Positions 52,725 through 64,000 of a DNA stretch of 64,000 nt are shown here, in pieces. Under the pieces are notes generated by a model. It was not told the origin of the DNA, searched no databases, and saw only the letters and a list, made by a program, of their open reading frames with translations. A program made the translations under genes and the position numbers. The stretch covers positions 3,986,998 to 4,050,997 of the forward strand of contig NC_135560.1 in assembly GCF_964340395.1 (NCBI RefSeq). The letters are read 5' to 3'. Origin of the DNA: Glandiceps talaboti (taxonomy: Eukaryota; Hemichordata; Enteropneusta; Spengelidae). Position 1 is the stretch's first letter. Each line of letters starts with the position of its first letter.

Positions 52725-53947
52725 GCCTGTCTCTGTCTGTGTCATCGTTTCCTCATGCACATATTCTTCAAGTCGGTGGCTTGAAGTCATTAGGTTTGGT
52801 AAATATACCACCATAAATAATAATGAGTCATTTGCATAACTAATGTGTTTCGGATACTATATCTTAAGAATGCAAAGTTCAAATTAATATAATGTGGTGC
52901 ACACATCAACCATAACAATGTGTACATTTTATAAAATGTTTTGTTGATATAACTGTTAGATGTAATGTTCCTTTGCATAATTAAACGATTTTTAGTAATT
53001 TGGGTATATTGTCAGAATGCATACTTCAAATTTCATATAATGTGGTACCTGTATAGTATACATTACTGATATAGTTTTAATTGTAATCAGTCATTTGTTA
53101 AGGAATGATTTGATTCCATGTAACTCGGGTGATGCACACATTCCATGTAATTCGGGTGATGCACACATTCCAGGTAACTCGGGTGATGCACACATTCCAT
53201 GTAACTTGGGTGATGCACACATTCCATGTAACCCCTGGTGATGCACACATTCCATGTAACCCCTGGTGATGCACACATTCCATGTAACCCCTGGTGATGC
53301 ACACATTCCATGTAACCCCTGGTGATGCACACATTGATGATAAGAAATTGTATTCTAAAGCTTGAATAATTGATTATTTTAGGGGATTTGGTAATATCTT
53401 AAGTAAACTTCAGATTTCTTCTTTTCTGTCGGGTAAAGAGGCATACCATGTATAATAGTTATAGCTAAGAGAGTTTTGCATTCCCTTACGGGAGGCATTC
53501 AGTCTAAATGTGGTTTAAATCTGATGTGAAAAAGTGACCTCCATTTTTCCCACCCCTTGTAAGTACTGACGTCACCCTTGATATAATTTAAAGTCCACGT
53601 TATTCTTTGTATTATGTTATTCGAAAATACAATAACATACATTATATCCAAGAAATGTTGACGAAGTGACTATAGTACCTGTATTTCACAACCTGCAATA
53701 CGCTGATATGAATACATAATTGCAACTTACATGTGCACATTACAATACCAAATCGTAGAGAAGGTATCCATGCGATTGTGGCAGCGTTGGCATTGAAGTA
53801 GTGGAGTAGAGCAACAATAAATACACCACCAGTTGTTGCAAAGCCAAACACAATGAATCGCACCACGGCCGCACAGACGACAACAACCCATCCCCACCCA
53901 CCATCTGGTGGCCGACAGCTGGTGGATACGGAAGAAGAGTGAGACAT
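46956..53947 (-). CDS. Monocarboxylate-transporter-like protein (SLC16/MFS), complete, 4 coding exons
   Basis: Exons in transcript order: 53947-53731, 51031-50888, 48439-47636, 47095-46956. All introns are phase 1 and GT-AG. Total 1305 nt, 434 residues. The N-terminal SLC16 signature appears as PPDGGWGWVVV (residues 13-23) at the start of TM1. The second exon holds GLLNDKYGTRIIVFTGGI and the third ALYFNKRFGLVTGIALAGSS and YYGWRGTFLI, all typical of the family. Twelve membrane segments are expected, with a cytoplasmic TM6-7 loop (EDKEEETSQDLDTEI). SLC16 proteins carry monocarboxylates or related acids, with or without protons, across the plasma membrane. The substrate is unknown here. The TM8 Arg that binds substrate in classical MCTs is missing (VIGITSFISTILQSF where the neighbour paralogue has GIIGRLAPP). 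The ATG at 53947 is supported by the signature 12 residues on. Intron 2 contains a DNA transposon. Confidence 0.9.
48500..48665 (+). repeat. (ACAT)n/(AC)n microsatellite
   Basis: Tetranucleotide ACAT repeats, interrupted once (TTTGT), change into an AC run and back to ACAT. It lies in intron 2 of the first SLC16-like gene, just left of the transposon. Confidence 0.96.
48930..49870 (-). pseudogene. Transposon-encoded SAP-like protein with an in-frame stop
   Basis: The frame reads from about 49870 (conserved-looking from LKNQKIMVPGHAYYMKLQQ) through a Cys-containing block (KKLGHKCDFC) and a basic stretch (VRLKKKKR). A SAP-like motif follows (ELRKLKVSDLDMYMNRHKL, then KDKLKIVEAHI), then an acidic Ser/Asp/Glu tail and a C-terminal TRSGRQCTTWKSRNYMD. 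A TAG at 49248-49250 interrupts the SAP motif. The same frame continues after it, so this is a single nonsense change rather than two genes. SAP motifs bind AT-rich DNA and would suit a transposon accessory protein. The family is not recognised. A 5' exon upstream (TTCAG acceptor at about 49866) is possible. Confidence 0.6.
49846..50337 (+). CDS. Second transposon-encoded ORF, unknown function
   Basis: The frame is open from 49846, with ATG at 49966, to TAA at 50335-50337. The first part is a basic amphipathic helix region that could form a coiled coil (KELTKKISDLLQKSREIF, then KARQRKMQALQRRVETLYNK). A compact segment and an acidic Ser/Asp/Gln tail ending SELKSQSDSSD follow. It is divergent from the SAP-like gene and overlaps it at its 5' end. 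I do not recognise the family. It could be an exon of a larger protein. Confidence 0.4.
   Translation, partial: FFNEYLNRCRIELQHCKELTKKISDLLQKSREIFGCSFSRMKTNRKARQRKMQALQRRVETLYNKIIMVEFHPFDTGRPAPATMVLIGNVSSVNASEAKLLVPMYNLKYIDEHPFKLIFDHLATDSKETIDLRELDSQSDTEQSGSVDTVDYSELKSQSDSSD
51450..51715 (+). repeat. ~25-bp GC-rich minisatellite (GTGGTAGTGGTGGGATGGGGCAACA)
   Basis: About ten variants of GGTGGGATGGGGCAACAGTG. It is G-rich on the plus strand with frequent GGG runs, so quadruplex formation is conceivable. It lies in intron 1 of the first SLC16-like gene. Confidence 0.93.
51780..53100. mobile_element. Large imperfect inverted repeat element in SLC16 intron 1
   Basis: The left half (51780-52582) contains repeated blocks (GAAGTGTGCATTCTTAA, AATTATTAATTAxxCAAATGA). 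The right half (52686-53100) has them in reverse. The inner arms AAGAATATGTGCAC...AAACGATGACATACAGGCAG and CTGTGTCATCGTTT...GCACATATTCTT pair around a spacer near 52635. A (GTCT)n run lies at 52690-52735 and an (AATT)n run at 52415-52445. A third, single-orientation relative is at about 57890-58490. Confidence 0.6.
53110..53337 (+). repeat. 27/28-bp minisatellite, 8 units in two homogenised halves
   Basis: The unit is GATGCACACATTCCATGTAA plus TCGGGT or CCCCTGGT. The first four copies carry the TCGGGT form (with one variant) and the last four carry CCCCTGGT, showing block-wise spread of each variant. Confidence 0.93.
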
Positions 53948-53976
53948 TTTCCTTTTAAAAAAAATAATAGTGAATC

Positions 53977-53978
53977 GA

Positions 53979-54013
<35 letters not shown>

Positions 54014-54045
54014 TTACTAAGTAAGTAAGTAAGCAAGTAAATTTG
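53977..54045 (+). repeat. (AAGT)n microsatellite upstream of the SLC16-like start codon
   Basis: About 14 AAGT units with interruptions. It begins 30 nt upstream of the start codon of the first SLC16-like gene and is therefore in its 5' UTR or the preceding intron. Confidence 0.9.
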
Positions 54046-55154
54046 CCAAATCTGTGAGTTGAAAATAGTTATCAAAATCACGTGTCTCGGAAGCGTTGCT
54101 TAATTACTTTTGCAAAACGAGAATGAGACGCAGACGAGAAACCATTTGTCACTGTCTCGTTGTGGTAAGCCCTGCTTATTCTGAATGTGGACAAATTTGG
54201 TTGTAAAAAAATCTCCCCTTTGTACAAGAACACAATTCCACAAACACGTGTCCCACGCCTATATTATCAGATATGACTTTCTGCTACAACTCGAGTGCTA
54301 GTGTCACTGACCTTCTGGGTCCACAGCTAAAAACAATAAAACCAACATATCAGATCAATTTTACAAATTATTAGTAACATAGAAATACACTATTGTTTGG
54401 GATGTGTTTTCTACGAAGACTTGTTTTATTTTTAATGTTTGGCTCGTCACGAAAACCGATTTGTATAAATCTCAATCTCCCCTTTCCCCAAACATCATTC
54501 CCCTGGCCTTTCCACTCTGGTAATTAATGACATGAAGGGTTCCTTTTCACAATGATTGCATATTATAATTTCACCTTTTTAAACTCTATAACAATACACA
54601 AGCCTAAGGTTATATTGTTAATTGGATTGGATGTGTTTAGTCAAGGATTAAAATAAAAATGTATTAGAATAAAATATATTCGTATGTATTAACTTTACCT
54701 TCACACGTGCATCTGCGGGTTATCATACCACATTTAACACATCTTGCTGGGACACGTATACTTGCATCCAATCCGAGGCCATCTTGACTGACAAACATGT
54801 AATGAGAAGGTCAAATACTGTATTATAAATAACGGATGACACCGTGGCACATTGACCTTTGTGACGTGTTTACACAAATGTACATAAAACTAGATGAACG
54901 AGCCTTGATTTATAACATCTGCCTTTCTAGATAATGACACCCACATACTAAATCAAACATATTTCCAAAAACAATCCCACGTATACTGTTGTAATGTGTC
55001 TCTGTAGGCATGCCTGGCAGTCAGTCAGCGAAGGCTAATTATAGAATAGTGAAAATTTACTGTAAATGTTCTTTGCATAGATACATTATTGTTAATATGT
55101 AAGATAGTAACTGGAGGGACACTTTGTATAAAAACTGGAAAACTGTACTGAAAT
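54046..55154. other. Intergenic or 5' UTR region of the first SLC16-like gene
   Basis: No conserved coding block. On the minus strand near 54783 an AAGATGGCC word (YY1-type, often near start sites) precedes a short open frame ending in a possible GTATGA donor. It could mark the transcription start or a 5' exon. This is inference only. Confidence 0.35.
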
Positions 55155-55234
55155 GCGTTGCTAGCTCAGTCGACAGAGCAAGAGACTCTTTTATTAGTAT
55201 TAGGGTCGTAGGTATAGGAGCCCCACGTTGAGAG
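55155..55234 (+). pseudogene. Decayed tRNA-Lys(CTT)-like sequence, probably a SINE head
   Basis: CTAGCTCAGTCGACAGAGCA matches the D arm (A box). GAGACTCTT matches the tRNA-Lys anticodon arm up to CTT, followed by a disrupted stem. AGGGTCGT and GAGCCCCACGTTG match the variable and T arms of eukaryotic tRNA-Lys, with the TTCGA core lost. The acceptor stem does not pair. It is therefore not a functional tRNA. Confidence 0.65.
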
Positions 55235-55549
55235 ATCACATTTCCTTCGTTTTTCCCAATTCGACTACACATGACAAATGCCTACCTCGTCAGGTAAAGC
55301 TTGTGGCAATGACGTCATAACATATAATTTTCTCACAGAAATCGCTAACCGAGTACGAGTGTCCTCTAAACGGCCAATTTATAATCTGATATAAAACTTT
55401 CTTTTAGTTGATTTGTGAGATGGGTTTTAAGTGCGTTTCGTTCATGTATTTATAATAGGCGACCAATAAAAGCAATGTATGCCAACTTGTTTATATTATT
55501 CAGTACACAATCCTTCATTCAATATATCTGATAAACGTAATACACATAT

Positions 55550-55700
55550 ATGACAGCTTGAATGCCACAGGTTGCAGATTCGAGCCTTGACGCTACCGTC
55601 TGATTCTGAATGGTTAAAGTCCTTGTCCATGATTTGAACCACAATTGTGTTCCACGATTGTGTAATACATGTAATTGTAAATCTATCTCTCTTAGCCCAA
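55550..55700 (+). mobile_element. Possible SINE fragment
   Basis: CAGGTTGCAGATTCGAGCC resembles a pol III B box. It is followed by TGATTCTGAATGGTTAAAGT-CCTTG and GATTTGAACCAC, of the kind seen in tRNA-derived SINE bodies. No clear ends. Identification is tentative. Confidence 0.3.
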
Positions 55701-56548
<848 letters not shown>

Positions 56549-56887
56549 GGGGGGGGGGGCAGCGAGCATGTAACTGATTGATTGATCGGTCGATCGATTG
56601 ATTGATTTATTATTTGGTTGAATGATTGATCGATTGAATGATCAATTTTTGTGGTGCAATATAACTTTTTTTGTGCGTGATATTGATCAATTCACTCTTT
56701 TTCTTTCCCTGGTTACTTTGCTCTCAGCTATATCTCAGACCACTAGCAGTCTGAGGCTGTATGTAATTCTCTCTTTTCTTTATTGACTAAATAAAGACAC
56801 ATTGTCCATTCTTCAAATCTTATCTTAATTAAAACATCCCTTATCTTATAATTGGCGAGAGATCACTTACATTAACAGTTTGCTTTA

Positions 56888-57003
56888 TCCGTCCATCCGT
56901 CCGTCCACCCATCCACCCATCCATCCATCCATCCATACATACATACATACATACATACATACATACATACATACATACGTACATACGTACATACATACAT
57001 ACA
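56888..57003 (+). repeat. (CATC)n/(CATA)n microsatellite
   Basis: The run starts as CCGT/CCAT units, becomes CATA and ends as CATG/CGCG-rich sequence. Confidence 0.95.
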
Positions 57004-57889
57004 TGCGCGCGCTGATAATTTGTAATTTACCAATCAATTTACAGTAATGCATTTTGAATTCACTTTTGTTTCATGTGGTGATTTTTCATTCTTTGTCGTC
57101 TTATTTAGATAACACGTTTTTTTTTTAGAATGGAAGGAAATGCCATCCCTACTGTCATGTGTTATTACAAATTTCGGCAATGTTATTACATGTTTTTAAT
57201 GACATTTACTACGCAGAGATGTCGGCAAGTTTTATTACCTGTCGTTCACAGAAATTATTAAACATTTAGACAATTATTACAGTTGTAGGTTTTATTGAAT
57301 GAAAAAATGTTGTTTTTATTGCAAATGTCTGCGTTATTACAAATATCGACAATTATTGCAAATGTCTGCTGTACAGGGCGCCCCGTCACGGCATACCTTA
57401 TAGACTAGCGAAACCCTTGAACACATTATTTTATTGATAAAACAAACTCATTTTTGACAATACACTGTCGGTAAGATACATCGTGTCGGTGCGCCCTCAT
57501 CGGCATTTGCCACTCTAAAGGTTGCCAGTGAAGGCGAACAACAACAAAATGATATGTTACAATCAAAACAATAAATTTTCACTTCTTAAAAAGTCTAATA
57601 ATCAAAATAAAATCAAGAAATAATCATAACATTTGAAGCAGTTAGATGGAAAATGAACATGGCACACGGTTGGTGGCCTTAGGTTGACTTACGTCTTGTG
57701 AACGACTTCTGATCATCTTCATTATTATACAAGACAAGGGAATCATTATTATTCAGTATATGTGCAATATAATGCTAATGAATATAGTCTGCCCGATATG
57801 GCTATTTCAGGCATTTGCTGGAATAGCTGGTTATAAAGACCGTCTTTGGCTGAGAGAGGAGGAAATAATTTCCCGCCTTTGGACATGGG
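57004..57889. other. Intergenic stretch with short internal repeats, no gene
   Basis: At 57160-57370 several variants of TTATTACAAATTTCGGCAAT / TTATTACAAATATCGACAAT occur as a degenerate short tandem array. The rest is unremarkable. Confidence 0.45.
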
Positions 57890-58490
57890 TTATTTACTTC
57901 AATTTCAATATAATTTACTTCATTCATTAAACATAGCAAAGTTTATACGCCCTATAAAGTTTGTTAATGTGCCTTACAGTGTTAATAACTAATTTGTATG
58001 ATTAATAATTTTTGGTAATTAGGATATATCAGAAGAATGCATACTTGAAATTCAATATCATTTAGTACATGCATTAACCATAACAAAGCGGATATGTCCT
58101 ATAACATTTGTTGATACAGCTTACAGTTTTAATGAAAAATTTGCATAATTAATGATTTTAGGTATCTAGGCTGTTAAAATGCAAGCTTCAAATTTCGTAT
58201 AATATGATACATATATCAATCACAATAATACGCACCTGTCCTATGAAGATTGTTGCTACAACTTTTTCCTTTAATGAGTATTTCGAATAATGAACGATAT
58301 TCAGTAATTAAGCAGTATCATGCACTCTTAAAATTCAGTATAATTTTGCACATACATTAACCTAAGAATGCACGCTTGTCCAAAAAAATAGTTTGTTACC
58401 ATAGTTTTTAAAGTTTCTTTTGCATAATTAGTGATTCCCTTACGGGGGGGGGCATTCAGTTTAAATTTGGCTGTTATTTTCAGCGTTTTG
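57890..58490 (-). mobile_element. Relative of the 51.8-53.5 kb repeat, one orientation
   Basis: It shares TTTGCATAATTAATGATTTT, AGAATGCATACTT-AAATT and ATTCCCTTACGGG-GGCATTCAGT with 52790-53510, in the same order. It ends just before the terminal exon of the second SLC16-like gene and may contribute to its 3' flank. Confidence 0.55.
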
Positions 58491-58542
58491 AATAATTGAA
58501 AGGGCGCTATAGAAAATAAACAAATGTTAAATGTTAAAGACT

Positions 58543-61369
<2,827 letters not shown>

Positions 61370-61624
61370 CTGGAGATGATGTGAAAAGAAAGATGCATTA
61401 ATTTACTATTAAATGCTGCTATGTTTTATATGCACTTGTATCCAAGGTATACTATATAACTGACAGTATCTAGTATTACTTGTAAGTATATGCCAAGTAC
61501 AATGTACGTTCCATATTTTGCTGCTATAGATCACCTTTCGGTAAATAGCCGAAATGAACTGTTTACACACGTCAAATGACCTTGAGTAGCGATGTTCAAC
61601 AAACAATATACGTGTACGTTATAA

Positions 61625-61845
61625 CGGAGCGTTCAGTTTTAACGGCCGGCGGCGGGTCTGTGACTTTCTGTTCAAGACATGTTGTACATAAAAATAGTGA
61701 CCTCCTGCAATTCACCCACAAAACGAACCACCCCTGACAAATAAAAAACACACTACCCCCCCCCCCCAATCTATTGATAAGAACTATTCTTCTTGTTCTT
61801 GCAAAAGACACTCTATTCTCAAAGTATAAAACCGCCCACTGCATA
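61625..61845 (+). mobile_element. Relative of the GGGAGC-TIR transposon family (partial)
   Basis: ACGGAGCGTTCAGTTTTAAC followed by GGCCGGCGGCGGG resembles the end of the 48692-50813 element. A C-run and A/T-rich subterminal words (AAAATAGTGACCTCC, AAAAACACACTACCCC) follow. The far end is not clear. Confidence 0.45.
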
Positions 61846-62649
61846 GTTAATTTTACATGTTACATTTTCATTAATTTTAAGTTTGTCTGGTAAATTGCTA
61901 ACCAAAATCCCTTGCTTCACAGCTCTTTAGACAGGAACCCTATGAAGTATGATTGTCTGTTCACTGACATAAAAAATATTCATGGTTTAGTACCCAAAAG
62001 TTCTAGGATATCTCTCTGATTGAGTGAACAATTACCATAGATTAATTCAGCTAATTATCAAATACAATATTAGAAATGGAGTTAATATAATTATAAACCC
62101 ATGTCAATAACTGTCAATGCATGTATACACATTGCCCAGTTTGCAATTTTCAGGTACTTGTTTGTCATGTTCATAGTTGTTCAGTTTAGTAAATCATGGC
62201 ACTGATTCAAACTCCCCTCTCTTCTTTGGTCAAACTGCTTATTTTAACGGAAATGTTTTTGAACAGGTTTTGAAAAACGAAATATGCTGACTGTCATTGA
62301 TTTCAAAAGAAAAATTAAAAAAAAATCATGAAAGGTTTTCTATATTTTCAGCTGTTTTAGAACGAGATTACTAATTCAGTTCACTTGCAATGTTGTTCTG
62401 TAAATTGCTGACAACGTGATAGCCTTGAAAATAAATACATTTAACATTCCATGGGAGATGTAAAATCTAATTTTCCTTATAACTTTGCATTATGTCTGTA
62501 CTATAGAAGTCCTAGCTACAGTAAGTAGCCCTTTACTAGATCATCTGAAACACAAACATAGAAATTTAATGGTTATTTCTGATAGGAAGACATGCAGTTC
62601 GTATTATGGCTATGCCAAGTAGTTTGTATATGTATGATATCTCAACACA
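61846..62649. other. Non-coding stretch, probably intron of the second SLC16-like gene
   Basis: AT-rich sequence with no ORF of interest and no defined repeat. Confidence 0.45.
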
Positions 62650-63030
62650 TTAGGGGCGAGATCAATATTTAAAAAACTAAATTCTTTTAGTAAGGCCTAG
62701 GCCTAAGACCCCTTCTGACTAAATTGGTCAAAATATAAAAAAGTTGTACAGAGCACACTCAATTTGAAATCAGTATGTAGAATTATGTAGTGCTATGAAT
62801 AAAGAGGAAACAAGAGTTCTGCCAAGCATTTACTACATGTATAACACAAATTCTTCCATTTTTCAATTTGACATTTTTAGAAATGATTGTATTGGGGTAC
62901 AAAACAGATTTCATTATAAAAGTAAAATCTTCTTCATACATGTAGGGTGAGACCTCCTCCCACACCCCCACCCCATACTAAAAGTGCTTAGTTTTTATCC
63001 TACATTAAACTATTGATCTGATCAAGGGCA
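62650..63030. mobile_element. Second, unexpanded copy of the 12957-14455 TIR element
   Basis: The left end (GAGATCAATATTTAAAAAAC-TAAATTCTTTTAGTAAGGCC) and right end (CTTAGTTTTTATCCTACATT-AAACTATTGATCTGATC) match those of the first copy. Between them lies just one copy of the minisatellite unit (AGTATGTAGAATTATGTAGT-GCTATGAATA, 62773-62803). The flanking interior (CAAATTCTTCCATTTTTCAA-TTTGACATTTT) is also shared. Confidence 0.75.
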
Positions 63031-64000
63031 TGAGGCAACAATTCTGGTGTCTATCAACAATTGAATAACATGAATAAAGACAATATCAAAAAGTTCCGTC
63101 AAGTTTATAATTACTTCATTATCTTGAATCAATAATTAATATCTAATTAAAATACACAGAAAAATACATACAGTAACTTGAAACGCGCTGAAATATAAAT
63201 AGAATACGGCGGACTGGGACGTAACATGCGTAATGCATGTCTAGTCTAACGCATGAGTCTAACGTGTATGGAGTGTACCGATTGTGTAGCGCCCCCAACG
63301 GTCATATAAATTATCTGTCTTGTCACGCACGAGCTCGAATGATTCGAATCTTTGCAACCGTCCATAAAAGTACTGGATTTTGAAAATTCAATATGCACGA
63401 GCTCGACATTTGCTCAATTTGCTCAATTTGCTCAATTGCTAAAAAGGGAAGGGTAGGACACTCTGGTGTTCTTTTTCGTCGTAAGATTGAAACCACATCG
63501 CCCTCGTTCACGGACGCTTTCTGTTTCGGGCAAACTTACGCGTTTTTGTTTACTCAGTCAAATGATGTTGTTACGTTTTCTCTTTCATTCAAAAGTATAT
63601 TTCGAAGAGACACAGATATGACGAGTAATGTTTAATGATTATTTTTACGTAATTTTATGAAAATGATATAGACCGGAATCGACTGTGTGTTCGAGCCTAC
63701 CGTAACTCTACGGCATCAAATATTGATTAAACCAAGATATTATCAATTGTATTTTTGTTTATATCCTTCGCAAAAGACGCACCGTTTCGGAGCTTCAGTT
63801 CATATAATATGCTGTTTCGGCAATCTGTTTTACTGTCCCGCAAACGCAATCACTCTGGCCACAATGTACTGAAACATGCGAAATATATATACCTCACCAC
63901 AAGAGGGCAGCAGGTGGTATCGAGCTTCGAGCGAAAATTCATGGGTCACATGTTCGAATTGAAGCGTCCTGATTGGTTTATTCGATGTCGTGTCCTACCC
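63031..64000. other. Right-edge region, no gene recognised
   Basis: CpG content rises after about 63200. A TATA-like word (CATATAAATT, 63303) and a short tandem of GCTCAATTT (63412-63436) are present. A promoter or first exon could lie here, but none of the frames resembles a family I know. Confidence 0.35.

Noticed and set aside
55155-55234. Functional tRNA-Lys gene
   Set aside because: Acceptor stem unpaired, anticodon stem broken and T-loop core missing; called a pseudogene instead.
63393-63635. Possible small gene at the right edge
   Set aside because: 80 codons including a repeated Ile-Cys-Ser segment produced by the GCTCAATTT tandem. No family or splice support.
61370-64000. Search for the DGGWGW first exon of the second SLC16-like gene
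   Set aside because: No minus-strand sequence encoding the signature was found, so exon 1 is not claimed.

Overview
The window is nuclear DNA from an animal, most likely a marine invertebrate bilaterian. The evidence is: genes split by GT-AG introns, AT-rich non-coding DNA, abundant TACATGTA-type words, many micro- and minisatellites, and DNA-transposon and Penelope-type debris. All coding features belong to families known in metazoans. I cannot fix the phylum from the sequence alone. There is no sign of bacterial organisation, operons or CRISPR.

Layout. From 1 to 15.1 kb I see almost no gene: one doubtful 88-codon ORF among octamer motifs and a perfect DR5 hormone-response-type repeat, three palindromic hairpins, a 38-bp minisatellite, and a MITE-like element whose internal 37-bp unit has expanded to about 28 copies. 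At 15.5-17.8 kb on the minus strand is an intronless GH31 glycosidase-like membrane protein of the MYORG type, with Val at the catalytic-nucleophile position. At 20.4-20.9 kb are two complete hammerhead ribozyme motifs in opposite orientation, lying among (TA)n arrays, as expected for Penelope-like retroelement remnants. From 22.0 to 40.65 kb on the plus strand is a complete ZFR gene (zinc finger RNA-binding protein), which I resolved into 22 coding exons and 1013 residues, with an optional 18-nt microexon, a stop codon and a poly(A) signal. From 40.7 to 45.0 kb are two tandem arrays (about 127 bp and 37/41 bp).

From 46.95 to 53.95 kb (minus strand) is a complete four-exon monocarboxylate-transporter-like gene (SLC16/MFS, 434 residues). 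Its intron 2 holds a 2.1-kb DNA transposon with perfect 29-bp inverted ends and a TAA target duplication, carrying a SAP-like protein gene broken by one stop codon. From 58.5 to 61.4 kb (minus strand) lie the last three coding exons of a second SLC16-like gene. It has the same intron phases and the same 144-nt second exon, so the two are tandem paralogues; its first exon was not found and probably lies past the right edge.

The genes do not form a pathway that I can defend. ZFR is a nuclear RNA-binding factor, the GH31 protein is a predicted type II ER/Golgi membrane protein, and the SLC16 pair are plasma-membrane transporters. The most informative parts of the window are the mobile elements: the paired ribozymes, the MITE with an expanded minisatellite, a 435-bp element with perfect 9-bp target duplications, and the TAA-flanked element with related ends elsewhere in the window.
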